Below the pieces are notes generated by a model. It worked only from the letters and a program-made list of their open reading frames with translations, had not been told where the DNA came from and ran no database searches. Shown in pieces: positions 7,646 through 16,256 of a stretch of DNA of 64,000 bases (position 1 is its first letter; every line of letters begins with the position of its first letter). The DNA comes from CAWUFC02 sp963921335 (GTDB lineage: Bacteria > Pseudomonadota > Gammaproteobacteria > Pseudomonadales > Halieaceae), in contig CAWUFC020000001.1 of NCBI GenBank assembly GCA_963921335.3, positions 744,001 through 808,000 on the forward strand, read 5' to 3'. A program made the translations under genes and the position numbers.

Positions 7646-8461
7646 TTAATCCCCTTTGAAGCTGGGGTCGCGCTTGTCCAGGAAGGCGTTTACCGCTTCC
7701 AGGTGGTCGTCCATGGTGTGGCTGATCGCCTGCATGCTGGCACTCATGTCCAGTAGGTCCCTGAGCTCCATGCGCTGGGATGCCTTGAGCAGGCGTTTGC
7801 TCATGCGCACACCCCGAGGTGGTTTTGCGGCGATGGTGCTGGCCAACTCTTTAGCGCGGGGCAGCAGGTCTTTGGTGGGTACCAGTTCCAGCAGGATGTT
7901 AAGCGCCAGTGCCTCGTCAGACTTCACCAGCCGTCCGGTTAAGGTCAGCTCCGCGGCGCGCTGATAGCCCACAATGCGCTGCAGGAACCAGGCGCCGCCG
8001 TCGCCGGGAATAATGCCCAGGTTGATAAAGGTTTCACCCAGCAGGGTCTCCGGGCAGCCGATGCGGATGTCGCACATGTTGCACAGGTCAAAACCCGCGC
8101 CAATGGCGGCGCCATTCACCGCAGCGATGGCGGGTACTTCGAGGCGGTCCATCGCCAGGGGTATACGCTGAATGCCGGTGCGGTATTGCTCCTGGGTTTC
8201 CGCCACGCGGCCCCCGAACATGCCGGACTGATCGCGCATTTCCTTGACGTTGCCGCCTGAGGAGAATGCCTTGCCGTCACCAGTGATAATCAGCACCGAT
8301 ACTTCCGGGTTGGCGTTGATCCAGTCCACGGTGGTCACCAGGTCGTCTATGAGCGTGGTGCCGGTCAGCGCATTGCGCACATCGTCGCGTTGAAAGGTCA
8401 GGGTCGCCACCCGGTTCTCAAGTTCGAGGCTGGCGTCAGTCAGTTGCGGTAGGGCGCTCAT
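7646..8461 (-). CDS. Enoyl-CoA hydratase-related (crotonase) protein
   Basis: This 271-residue crotonase has a first oxyanion-hole segment SSGGNVKEMRD and a second NGAAIGAGFDLCNMCDIRIG, followed by the GIIPGDGGAWFL loop. Enoyl-CoA hydratases often carry Glu pairs at the catalytic positions; here the second loop has Asp-Gly-Gly, so hydratase chemistry is not assured. Many relatives are annotated only as crotonase/enoyl-CoA hydratase. It diverges from the MBL hydrolase gene with about 56 bases between starts. It is distinct from the crotonase at 3635-4441. Confidence 0.85.
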   Translation of the reverse strand: MSALPQLTDASLELENRVATLTFQRDDVRNALTGTTLIDDLVTTVDWINANPEVSVLIITGDGKAFSSGGNVKEMRDQSGMFGGRVAETQEQYRTGIQRIPLAMDRLEVPAIAAVNGAAIGAGFDLCNMCDIRIGCPETLLGETFINLGIIPGDGGAWFLQRIVGYQRAAELTLTGRLVKSDEALALNILLELVPTKDLLPRAKELASTIAAKPPRGVRMSKRLLKASQRMELRDLLDMSASMQAISHTMDDHLEAVNAFLDKRDPSFKGD

Positions 8462-8517
8462 CGCGGGTCTCCAAATGCTCTGTGTTAAGATGTGCGCCGC
8501 AAAACAGGGAGCACAGC

Positions 8518-9168
8518 ATGTCTATCAAGGTGGCCATCGTACCAGTCACACCCTATCAACAGAACTGCAGCGTGGTGAAATGTGAAGCCACGGGAAAGGG
8601 CGCGATTGTCGACCCGGGCGGTGATGTCGACAATATTCTGGCGGCGGTAGAGCAGCTGGATGCAGAGATCGAGAAGATCCTGCTGACCCATGGTCATATG
8701 GATCATTGCGCGGCGTCCGATGTGCTGCGGCGTCAGCTGGGGGTGCCGATTGAGGGCCCCCATGAAGGTGACAAGTTCTGGATTGATCAGCTGCCCAGCT
8801 CCTGCAAGATGATGGGCGTGCCTGAAGAACAGCCTTTTACCCCCGATCGCTGGCTGGTGGACGGTGATACGGTCACCGTTGGTGAGCAGACCATGCAGGT
8901 GTTCCACTGCCCCGGCCACACTCCCGGCCACGTTGTCTTTGTGTATGACGACCAGAAGGTGGCCTGGGTCGGCGATGTGATATTCCAGGGTTCCATCGGC
9001 CGCACCGATTTCCCGATGGGTAACCACCAGGAGCTGGTGGATTCCATTCGCCTCAAGCTGTTCCCCTTGGGTGATGACATCACCTTCATTCCCGGGCATG
9101 GTCCGACATCCACCTTTGGCCAGGAGCGACTGACCAATCCCTTTGTCTCCGACTCCCAGTACGGCTGA
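8518..9168 (+). CDS. MBL-fold hydrolase, glyoxalase II/YcbL-like
   Basis: This 216-residue metallo-beta-lactamase-fold enzyme has the dinuclear site THGHMDHCAAS, then HCPGHTPGH and a distal GHGP histidine near the C-terminus. Length and the FQGSIGRTDFPMGN segment match the short YcbL-type glyoxalase II relatives that hydrolyse hydroxyacyl-glutathione thioesters. I use the ATG at 8518, preceded by GGGAGC, because the 12-residue upstream extension is not family-like. The DUF2288 gene follows after three bases. Confidence 0.88.
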   Translation: MSIKVAIVPVTPYQQNCSVVKCEATGKGAIVDPGGDVDNILAAVEQLDAEIEKILLTHGHMDHCAASDVLRRQLGVPIEGPHEGDKFWIDQLPSSCKMMGVPEEQPFTPDRWLVDGDTVTVGEQTMQVFHCPGHTPGHVVFVYDDQKVAWVGDVIFQGSIGRTDFPMGNHQELVDSIRLKLFPLGDDITFIPGHGPTSTFGQERLTNPFVSDSQYG

Positions 9169-9171
9169 GTT

Positions 9172-9468
9172 GTGGACGAGCAGGGATTAAAGGCCGAGTT
9201 CCACGAGCAGACGGCTCGTATTCACTGGCACGAGTTGCAACCACATTTTGCCCGTGGCGCAGTGGTGCTGGTGGGCGAAACGCTGGATCTTGTGGATGTC
9301 GCCTTGCAATTGAAGCTGGACAACAAGCAGCAGTTTGAAGACTGGATTGGCGCTGGCGATATCAGTGGGCCTAGTGATGAGCAGGCCCAGCAGCTGTTTG
9401 ATGACAACCCTGAGGTTTGGGCGGTGGTTGCGGCACCCTGGGTGCTGGTGCAACTGCAGCGGGCCTAG
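9172..9468 (+). CDS. DUF2288 family protein
   Basis: This 98-residue protein starts at GTG, three bases after the MBL hydrolase stop. It matches my recollection of DUF2288: an N-terminal ETARIHWHELQPHFARGAV-like segment (here beginning EQTARIHW), a VDVALQLKLDN helix, a DEQAQQLF helix and a C-terminal WAVVAAPWVLVQ. Function is unknown. The close spacing says it is co-transcribed with the hydrolase. Its stop overlaps the convergent M48 protease stop by four bases. Confidence 0.8.
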   Translation: MDEQGLKAEFHEQTARIHWHELQPHFARGAVVLVGETLDLVDVALQLKLDNKQQFEDWIGAGDISGPSDEQAQQLFDDNPEVWAVVAAPWVLVQLQRA

Positions 9469-10859
9469 CGAATCACCTTGATCCAGTCGCCCGCCCTGGG
9501 TTCGCCGCGCGGGTATTGGCCATTCAGCAAGCGCAGCTGGTTCTCCGCGTCCCTGATACGCACCTGCTTGGCCAGTGAGGCCCAGGTCATACCCGGTTGG
9601 GCCTGGATATATTCGACTTTCTTTGCGTCCTTGCTGGCGGCTTCCGACTTTTTCATCTGCCGAAAGCTCTCGATCATCGCCTTGAAATAGGCGTCCCTGA
9701 TAATAAATTCGTTTTCGTTATGGGGTATGCCCTCGAACAGGTACGCAGTTCGCCCACGATAAATCACCGCCAGGCGCCGGGAGTTCTTGCCGTCGGCTGC
9801 CGGCGCCACTGCCGTGTAACCGGTCAGTCCGGCCTGCTCCAAACTCTCTCCCCGCTGCATTTGGCTGGCATTGAGGGCATCCCCCAGAAAGCTGCGAGGC
9901 GTCACACTGTCGTCTTTGCGTTTGATCGTCAGTGACAGCTTGCCGCTGCCATCGTCGGCGCTGGCAACAATCGCGCGGGAGCCCGCATTAACGCTCCAGC
10001 CCTCTGGTTGTGCAAAGGTGAACTGCAGTCGATTGTGGTAATAGCGGTCCTCTTCGCGCTCCGCCACGTGAGCGCGCTTGCCCCAGGTCATCCCGTTGAT
10101 GATGGATCTGAACTCTGCATCATTGCCGTCGCGCGGTGGTACCTCATCCAGTTCCGAGGCGGTTCGAATCACCCGCTGCAGGCGGGCGTCGTTGCGGGGG
10201 TGGGTGGCATACAGGCCGTGATAGGTCTGCGGTGTGCGCCCCGATTCTTTGGCCTTGGCCCGGTTGTACTGCTCCTGGTCTTTGAGAACACCGATGACCT
10301 CGAGCAGGGCATAGGGGTCGTAACCGGTACGATGCATGTAAGTGGCGCCTGCAGAATCCGCCTCCAGCTCGTGTTCCCTGCCGTAGCCACGTACCAGCGC
10401 GGTGCCGGCCATATTCGTGCCCTCGGCGAAATCGGCTGAGCCAGTGAGAATATAAGCGGCGGTGGAAAACACCTGGTTGCCCACATTGGCCATGGTCTGG
10501 CGACCGGCATGGTTTTTGGTGATATGGCCAATCTCATGCCCGATCACCCCTGCCAGTTCTGCCTCGTTGTCCATATAAAGCATCAGGCCGCGATTGATGA
10601 ATATGTAGCTGTCCGGCATCGCGAAGGCATTGATATTCTCGCTGTCGATCACGGTGAAGGTGAAGGTCCGGTTGGGCTTGCTGCTATTGGCCACCAGTTC
10701 CTGACCGATGCGATTGACATAGTCCTGTACTCGCTGGTCGGGATAGGCAGAGCCGCTGGCCATGATCTCCTCCAGCGCTTCTTCGCCAGGCGATGCTGAC
10801 GCCTGTCCGATAAAGAGCAGCAAGAGCAGGGTGATTTGAAAGCTACGGCCCAACAACAT
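9465..10859 (-). CDS. Periplasmic M48-family zinc metalloprotease with LysM-like C-terminus
   Basis: This 464-residue protein has a signal peptide (about 1-22) and then an M48 peptidase domain. HEIGH at 108-112 and E166 in ELEADSAG form the zinc site. The middle holds a beta-rich segment, and the last 50 residues (AQPGMTWASLAKQ to DWIKVIR) look like a LysM-type cell-wall-binding module. It resembles BepA/LoiP-like quality-control proteases of the outer membrane. It is the last gene of the 13-gene minus-strand run, nine bases after the preceding lipoprotein gene, so it may process or assemble the cluster's envelope complex. Confidence 0.85.
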   Translation of the reverse strand: MLLGRSFQITLLLLLFIGQASASPGEEALEEIMASGSAYPDQRVQDYVNRIGQELVANSSKPNRTFTFTVIDSENINAFAMPDSYIFINRGLMLYMDNEAELAGVIGHEIGHITKNHAGRQTMANVGNQVFSTAAYILTGSADFAEGTNMAGTALVRGYGREHELEADSAGATYMHRTGYDPYALLEVIGVLKDQEQYNRAKAKESGRTPQTYHGLYATHPRNDARLQRVIRTASELDEVPPRDGNDAEFRSIINGMTWGKRAHVAEREEDRYYHNRLQFTFAQPEGWSVNAGSRAIVASADDGSGKLSLTIKRKDDSVTPRSFLGDALNASQMQRGESLEQAGLTGYTAVAPAADGKNSRRLAVIYRGRTAYLFEGIPHNENEFIIRDAYFKAMIESFRQMKKSEAASKDAKKVEYIQAQPGMTWASLAKQVRIRDAENQLRLLNGQYPRGEPRAGDWIKVIR

Positions 10860-10868
10860 GGTAGGCGC

Positions 10869-11525
10869 CTAGTATTTGGTGCTCAGAAACTGCAGCAGCT
10901 GGTCGCCAAGGCCATCACAGGCGGTACCCTGTACCGGCGCGATGATTGGAATGGGTACGACGACCGCAGGCATGTAGGACTGGCCGCTGGCGGTGGTGCT
11001 CATGCGACCCACTTCCTGGGCGTCGGTGAAGTCCCAAATGATGGCCTCGTAATTGGAGTCGTTGCCCCAGGTGCCAAAGCCGAAGCAGCCGGCGCCGCCA
11101 GGACCGATGCCGCAGGTCATGGAACCGGCGCCGTCGGTGCGGGTGGTCTTACCGTCAATCCACACCATGTACTCAGTTTTCATGTGCTCCAGCTTGTCCC
11201 GAACCGGCTCGATGGCCATCAAGCGCTGCACATCTCCCGGATGCATCGGCGCAGTGCGTGGCTCAAACCAGGGATACAGCGCATTCATAAACTCCAGCTC
11301 TGACATCACCGTAATGGAGTTGTCGGCACGGGAAATGTGTTTGCCTACGCAATCGATAAAATCGGGTTCCGTTTCATAGTCGCTGGCGTGACGGCGGCCC
11401 ATGATCACCACGGTGGAATCTCCCAGCTCAACCTGGGGTTCGTCGAAGACCATTTCGTCGACGGTAGCTGTGACGCAACCACCCAACAGGAACAGGCTGC
11501 CCAGCAACAGTGTCATTCTCATCAT
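10869..11525 (-). CDS. Lipoprotein of unknown function (vWA/stator cluster)
   Basis: This 218-residue protein starts at the ATG overlapping the upstream lipoprotein's stop (ATGA), with AGGAGG just before it. The lipobox is LFLLGGCV, with Val after the Cys, which predicts outer-membrane sorting. The mature part alternates strands and helices (STVVIMGRRH, ITVMSELEFMNAL, TEYMVWIDG, YEAIIWDFTD), reminiscent of small CsgG/TolB-N-like folds. It also has a glycine/cysteine-rich loop (CGIGPGGAGCFGFG). I do not recognise the family. Position suggests an outer-membrane part of the cluster's machine. Confidence 0.75.
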   Translation of the reverse strand: MMRMTLLLGSLFLLGGCVTATVDEMVFDEPQVELGDSTVVIMGRRHASDYETEPDFIDCVGKHISRADNSITVMSELEFMNALYPWFEPRTAPMHPGDVQRLMAIEPVRDKLEHMKTEYMVWIDGKTTRTDGAGSMTCGIGPGGAGCFGFGTWGNDSNYEAIIWDFTDAQEVGRMSTTASGQSYMPAVVVPIPIIAPVQGTACDGLGDQLLQFLSTKY

Positions 11526-12184
11526 TGTGACTGAACCTCCTGCGCCATACGCAGCTCTTCCAGCCACAGTTTGACCTCGTTGACGCCGGCAAAGTTCACC
11601 GCGAAGTTGGCACCGGCATCACGTAGCGCTACCACCGTGGCGAGGTTCACGGCGGCTTCTGCCGAACGCAAAAAGGCGGTGGGGGTTTTGCCGTAGGAGG
11701 TCATGGTCCAGTCGGCCATGACATCGCCATCGGGGCTGTAGAGCTCATAGCGGTAGCGCATCCAGATCTCGAACACGTTGATTTTGGTGTGACGTGGAAT
11801 GGAATACTGCAGCTCGTCCACGTGCGGTACCAGAATAGCGTCCACCTGTTGTTCAGCTATGCTGTCCACCCGGTCGCCCCGGGGTAGTTCGTTGAGGTAC
11901 ACCACCTTGTCAAACATGCCGCCAAGCAGGGTGTCGTACATCTGGGTCTGGGCTGCGCCGGTGCGCACAATCCAGTCTGACTCGCCCCGCGTTGTCGAGC
12001 GATCAAAAAACTCGTGGTTGCGAAATTCGGGGTTGTAATAAACCCCCAGCGTCACTGGTAATTTCTCCAGCACCGGCTGCGGAAACTGGCCCTGCACCAC
12101 GACTTCATTGGCACCGCAGGCACCCAGAAGAATGACCAGGGCAGCGCTAGCGATAGTCCTCAAGACCGACAAAACTGCCTCCAT
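11522..12184 (-). CDS. Lipoprotein of unknown function (vWA/stator cluster)
   Basis: This 220-residue lipoprotein has the lipobox VILLGACG. The mature domain has LPVTLGVYYNPEF, QTQMYDTLLGGMFDKVVYL, VDAILVPHVDELQY and a long amphipathic C-terminal helix. The layout resembles auxiliary lipoproteins such as the PqiC/TolB-N group, without a clear family. The ATG, with AGGA upstream, lies 38 bases inside the end of the preceding vWA gene, an unusually long overlap implying coupled translation. It is probably periplasm-facing on the outer membrane. Confidence 0.75.
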   Translation of the reverse strand: MEAVLSVLRTIASAALVILLGACGANEVVVQGQFPQPVLEKLPVTLGVYYNPEFRNHEFFDRSTTRGESDWIVRTGAAQTQMYDTLLGGMFDKVVYLNELPRGDRVDSIAEQQVDAILVPHVDELQYSIPRHTKINVFEIWMRYRYELYSPDGDVMADWTMTSYGKTPTAFLRSAEAAVNLATVVALRDAGANFAVNFAGVNEVKLWLEELRMAQEVQSQ

Positions 12185-13142
12185 TCCTGTGTGTTAATTC
12201 TCTCATCAGCGTAGCAAAACGAATCCCGGTCGTCTGTAAATGCGGTTGACGTTGAAATTGTACGGGGAAGCCCACCGCATGGATGCGCACCAGCCTGTTT
12301 CCATCCTCGTCCTCGCGATTAATGCGGTCGATAGTAGAGACCACCTGCTGGATAGACTGGCCGGTAAATTCGTCGCCAAAAACATAGATACTGATCTTCT
12401 TGCCGGGGTCGTAAAAGGTGGTGATGGCTTTGGTGATACCTTCTACCGGTGAAGAGTTACTGAATACATTCCAGGTGCGCAGCCGATCCATAATCACCTT
12501 GCGTCGGCCCGGTGTGTCGGGAATCCACCTGTCTCGATAGCGAGAGAACATATAGTTGCCCATGTCGTTGAGCACCTGAATGCCTTTGACCTCGGGATAG
12601 ATGCTCAGCGTGGCATCGAACTCTCGCAGCATCCGGTCCCAGCTGTAAGAGAACATGGAGCCGGAAGTATCGATCACAAAAATGATGTACTCACTGTCTA
12701 CGGGTATACCGCCGATCAGGTTGTTCTTCGAGTTGTACTGGTTGCCCAGCAGCCGCTTCATCTCGGCGGTGAGGGCCTGTCGGGCAATTGCCAACTGCGA
12801 AGTCACCACGTCATTGCTTGTGGATTGCAGATTCAGGCTTTCGTGCTGCGAACGAACGCTGGCCAGCTTACCGCGCAGAATGGCGATGCGTTCATCGAAC
12901 TGTGACAATTGCTCATGCTTGGCATTGAGGTCTCGGTTGAGAATATGCGTTTCACCGCGCAGCTCAAATAGTTGTTCCTGCAGGGCCGCGATACGACCTT
13001 CAAGGGATACCGTAGACGCTTCGATAATCTGAGGTTCGACCGTCTTGGTAATCATCAGCAGCAGGATCACTGCGCCGAAACCACAGCAAATCACGTCCAG
13101 AAAGGACAGGCTGAACTCATCTGGCGCTCTACGGCGGGCCAT
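12147..13142 (-). CDS. Membrane-anchored vWA protein with ExbD/MotB-like N-terminus (2)
   Basis: This 331-residue protein has one N-terminal membrane segment (about 14-34) preceded by basic MARRR. The segment opens SLSFLDVICCGFGAVILLL, and the Asp at residue 16 sits where ExbD/TolR and MotB carry their proton-binding Asp. A coiled coil (about 45-130) leads to a von Willebrand A domain with the MIDAS motif D158-T-S-G-S. The sister gene just upstream has the same plan. Stop and start overlap (TGATG). I infer that it pairs with the MotA/ExbB-like protein of the cluster; its ligand is unknown. Confidence 0.8.
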   Translation of the reverse strand: MARRRAPDEFSLSFLDVICCGFGAVILLLMITKTVEPQIIEASTVSLEGRIAALQEQLFELRGETHILNRDLNAKHEQLSQFDERIAILRGKLASVRSQHESLNLQSTSNDVVTSQLAIARQALTAEMKRLLGNQYNSKNNLIGGIPVDSEYIIFVIDTSGSMFSYSWDRMLREFDATLSIYPEVKGIQVLNDMGNYMFSRYRDRWIPDTPGRRKVIMDRLRTWNVFSNSSPVEGITKAITTFYDPGKKISIYVFGDEFTGQSIQQVVSTIDRINREDEDGNRLVRIHAVGFPVQFQRQPHLQTTGIRFATLMRELTHRNGGSFVGLEDYR

Positions 13143-14230
13143 CAGGGCCAGTCCTTCGAGGGGCTGAGGAAAGAACCCGAGGTGGCCTGGGCCAGCTTCC
13201 AGTATTCGCTCGCCGCCATGGTGTCGCCTTCCATCGGCGCCAGTATGATGTTGATGGGCGTAGAGCGTGGCAGCTGGTTCACGGCCTGGGCGAAGTACTT
13301 GAGGCGATCGCGAGCACTGACCTTACTGCCCGAAGGTTTTTTCTCACCCTGGGTGGGCAGGCCGTCGGTGATCAGGAAAATATTGTCAGGTGGCGGCGAC
13401 ATCGCCATGGCCGCCTCAAACGCGTTGTACAGGCTGGTGCCGTCATTGGGTATCAGTCCCTGCAATTCCCCCACCACTTCGTCCAGTTGTTCGCGGTTAC
13501 CCACTTCCAGCCAGGAACCTTCCGTGCCTTCCAGCAGCGGGCTGGCCTGGGTGTTAAAACTGTAGACCTGGTATTCGCTGCTCACCGGTAACTGCGCGGT
13601 CAGCCACTCTACCGTGCCTATGGCGCGCTGCCATTTGCCGGCGCGTACTTTCACCTCGTCGTTCATATTGCGCAGACGAATGATGTTGACCAGCTCCGGC
13701 GCCAGCATGCTGGCCGATGCGTCCAGCAGAATCATGATGTTGCGCCCGCCCAGGTTGAGCCCGGTCAGGTACTGGCGATTGCCGTCACCGACATAGGTGC
13801 GGGCAGAGTCGCCGCCACTGTCTTCACTGGAGGCTTTCAGTTTCTCCAGCTCCTCTTCAAGAGCCTGTATTTCTGCCTGCAGGCTCTCGATATCGCTGCG
13901 GTCAGTAAAGCCCTCGTTTTCCAGGCTTTCTATCAGGGCCTGGAAGGTTTGAATTTCTTCGTTTATCCGTGAGGCGAGGCCGCGGGCCTCCACCATGTCA
14001 AAATCGACTTCAGAGATGGTGTTGCGCAAGCGCACCAGGCCTTCCTGACCCTGCAGTACTTCCTCTTCCAGCAGGTTCACCTCTGACATCATGTCGGTGT
14101 TGAGTTCACTGGATTGCACTTTGATGGCGTGGTCCATGATCAGGAACACCAGCACAACGGCGCCGAAGCCGCAGGACATCACGTCCAGAAAGCTCAGGTT
14201 AAAGGTGTTGGCGCTGCGCTTACGAGCCAT
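13142..14230 (-). CDS. Membrane-anchored vWA protein with ExbD/MotB-like N-terminus (1)
   Basis: This 362-residue protein begins MARKRSANTF, then a single membrane segment opening NLSFLDVMSCGFGAVVLVF. Asp16 is in the same place as in its downstream sister. A strongly acidic coiled coil (about 45-135) precedes a vWA domain with MIDAS D170-A-S-A-S and a second metal-site loop LITDGLPTQG. I chose the ATG at 14230 rather than the upstream one because the sister begins MARRR in the same register. It overlaps the actin-fold gene by 11 bases. Confidence 0.8.
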   Translation of the reverse strand: MARKRSANTFNLSFLDVMSCGFGAVVLVFLIMDHAIKVQSSELNTDMMSEVNLLEEEVLQGQEGLVRLRNTISEVDFDMVEARGLASRINEEIQTFQALIESLENEGFTDRSDIESLQAEIQALEEELEKLKASSEDSGGDSARTYVGDGNRQYLTGLNLGGRNIMILLDASASMLAPELVNIIRLRNMNDEVKVRAGKWQRAIGTVEWLTAQLPVSSEYQVYSFNTQASPLLEGTEGSWLEVGNREQLDEVVGELQGLIPNDGTSLYNAFEAAMAMSPPPDNIFLITDGLPTQGEKKPSGSKVSARDRLKYFAQAVNQLPRSTPINIILAPMEGDTMAASEYWKLAQATSGSFLSPSKDWP

Positions 14231-15431
14231 TGTCCGTGACCGGACCCAGTTGCAGCTCCGGCACGCCATCCAGTTGCAGGCGATCGCCCGGTTTCAGCTG
14301 TTTGGGGCTGGTAAGCGGTTCGCCATTGAGGAGCGGGGCAGGTCCTTCGCCCGGCTCAAAAAAGTATTGCCCGTCACGATAGTGCAGGCCGAAGTGACTG
14401 GGCTCCGGTTCCGGCTCGGGCACCGGTTCAGGAGCTGGCTGCGGAATAGGTGCCGGTGTTATTGCCGCACTGCGCGCCGGTAGCCGGGTGATGTAGCGTA
14501 CATCGCCAGCCGCACCGGCAATCAGTGACAGGTGCTCGGACACCCCTTTCGCGACCGCGTCGCCACCCAGTACCTCGCTGCCCGGCAGCTGTTCTTTCAG
14601 GCCCGGCAGCAGGGCCAGGCGCGGGTCCAGCAGCAGTTGCGCCTGGTGATCAGTAATACTGCGGATAATGCGATCGCTGTGTCCCGCGCAAGCCTGGTGA
14701 ATGGCATCGCGCTCCAGTCTGGCCCGATGCCCACCCAGGTCCAGGTCGATCTCGGTCTGTTGGGTCAGGTCCGCAAGAATCTGTGGCAGTTGGTCGTAAA
14801 GCAGTTGCTCGGTATCTGCTTTGCGGCGCGGGTCAAACCGGGTCTGGCGGATGAATGCGTCGGCGATGGCATTGGAAATCGCGTCCTGCAGAGCCAGCCA
14901 GCCGGCACCGGGAATCGGTGTCGATGGTCCGCGTTGGGCATGTCCGTCGGCAATGTGAATTTCCGTCAACAAGGCCTGGTGCAATTGCAGGTCCAGCTGC
15001 CAGCTCTGTTGCTGCAGGGCGGTGCTGGCGCTGGCGCCGATGGCACGATCCACCAGCCCCACCACGTCGAAGGGACATTGCTCAATAATACCCAGCAGCA
15101 GTGACAACTGGTCAGTGTTCATACTGCCGGGCACCGCCAGCACCAGCTGCTCTGGCCGCTGGCCCTGTTCAAAAATGTCGGTCAGATGGCCGTGAACCAG
15201 GTCTGCAGTGTGGCGGCCAGGACCAAACGCCGGCTGCAGTGGGTCGATGGACAGTTGCCACCAGAAGCGATGATGCACGCTGCGCGGATGCAACCGCGCC
15301 TGCTCGCGAGCGGCCTGGCCAAAGCGGTAGTCCTTGCCATCCAGCAGGGCGTAGCCTGGGCTGGACAGCACCAGGCGATCGTCCTGCCAGAGCGACAGTT
15401 CGCAGTCGTTAATGTCGAGTACCGCAGTCAT
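14220..15431 (-). CDS. Actin/Hsp70-fold (ASKHA) protein with FHA-like C-terminal segment
   Basis: This 403-residue, apparently cytoplasmic protein starts with a phosphate-loop-like AVLDINDCELSLW and has YRFGQAAREQARLHP, which mirrors the Hsp70 VGQAAKRQA region. A second loop, LVLAVPGSMN, follows, consistent with an ASKHA ATPase (DnaK/PilM/FtsA group). A Pro/Glu linker (about 325-350) leads to a short beta domain with LNGEPLTSPKQLKPGDRLQL, which resembles an FHA-type fold. No signal peptide is seen. Placed between the channel-like gene and the two vWA genes, it could be the cytoplasmic regulator of the complex. ATPase activity is inferred, not shown. Confidence 0.6.
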   Translation of the reverse strand: MTAVLDINDCELSLWQDDRLVLSSPGYALLDGKDYRFGQAAREQARLHPRSVHHRFWWQLSIDPLQPAFGPGRHTADLVHGHLTDIFEQGQRPEQLVLAVPGSMNTDQLSLLLGIIEQCPFDVVGLVDRAIGASASTALQQQSWQLDLQLHQALLTEIHIADGHAQRGPSTPIPGAGWLALQDAISNAIADAFIRQTRFDPRRKADTEQLLYDQLPQILADLTQQTEIDLDLGGHRARLERDAIHQACAGHSDRIIRSITDHQAQLLLDPRLALLPGLKEQLPGSEVLGGDAVAKGVSEHLSLIAGAAGDVRYITRLPARSAAITPAPIPQPAPEPVPEPEPEPSHFGLHYRDGQYFFEPGEGPAPLLNGEPLTSPKQLKPGDRLQLDGVPELQLGPVTDNGS

Positions 15432-15434
15432 GTA

Positions 15435-16232
15435 TTAGTGCACCACAAGATGACGCATCAGGCGCTTGTCGCAGTAGCGCTGGGTGTCCAGCACCAGTCG
15501 CTCCTGTGACAGCTGCAGCTGATGCAGGCAAAACATGATGATGATGCTCAGCACCAGTGCCACAAAGGTGCTGTTAAAAGCGACACCCAGACTGACGGTC
15601 ACCCCGCTGATATCACCCTCCACGGCTTTGTAGGCCTGGCCCAGTGCATCGCCAATGCCGCGCACCGTACCGATAAATCCGATTGAGGGGATCGCCCAGG
15701 CGATATAGCGCACCATCGACAATTCAGAATCAAGCCGGTCCGACTCGCCTTCACATTGTTCCTTGATGGTGTTAGAGACCGCCGGAATGCTGGCGGTGGT
15801 GGCGAAGCGCTGCAGTGCTGCCATCAGTGTTCGCGGCAACAGGTAGTCCTGGGTTTGTTCGTCCAGTGCTTCCAGGCTGCGGCTGTACTCGCGGGCGTCC
15901 TGGGGCAGGATACTGGTTCCTTCCGGCACCTCGAGTAGCCGGGTTTCAAGCACGCGCTGTTCTTCCAGGGTGCGTCGGCCCTTGTAGCCCATGATGGCCA
16001 GGGCCCAGATCAGTAGGATGAAACAGGCTTCCTGCTCCAGGTCACGAATCACCACATAAATGGAGCGCTCCGGTACGAAGTCTTCGCCGGCAGCCTGCAT
16101 CGCCGCCTGCACTTCCAGAATGGCGTCTGCATTGGGTCGCACCAGGCCGACGTAAACCGCATGCACCACCAGTATGGTGATGAGCAATGCAAACAGCTGG
16201 TAGATGAATTCAGAAGACAGTCGGTGCTTCAT
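15435..16232 (-). CDS. MotA/TolQ/ExbB-family ion channel subunit
   Basis: This 265-residue membrane protein has hydrophobic segments at about 9-31, 69-85, 173-197 and 209-238. The third carries the family signature IPSIGFIGTVRGIGDAL and the fourth SLGVAFNSTFVALVLSI. Family members form pentamers around a dimer of MotB/ExbD-type partners and turn ion flow into rotation or force. No separate ExbD or MotB gene is present; the two vWA proteins downstream have the matching N-terminal Asp-bearing helix. The actin-fold gene starts three bases after its stop. Confidence 0.85.
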   Translation of the reverse strand: MKHRLSSEFIYQLFALLITILVVHAVYVGLVRPNADAILEVQAAMQAAGEDFVPERSIYVVIRDLEQEACFILLIWALAIMGYKGRRTLEEQRVLETRLLEVPEGTSILPQDAREYSRSLEALDEQTQDYLLPRTLMAALQRFATTASIPAVSNTIKEQCEGESDRLDSELSMVRYIAWAIPSIGFIGTVRGIGDALGQAYKAVEGDISGVTVSLGVAFNSTFVALVLSIIIMFCLHQLQLSQERLVLDTQRYCDKRLMRHLVVH

Positions 16233-16256
16233 ATCGAGCTTCCTGTACAGGTGTTG

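Noticed and set aside
10150..10175. tRNA T-loop-like GGTTCGAATC
   Set aside because: It lies within the M48 protease coding frame and no cloverleaf can be drawn around it.
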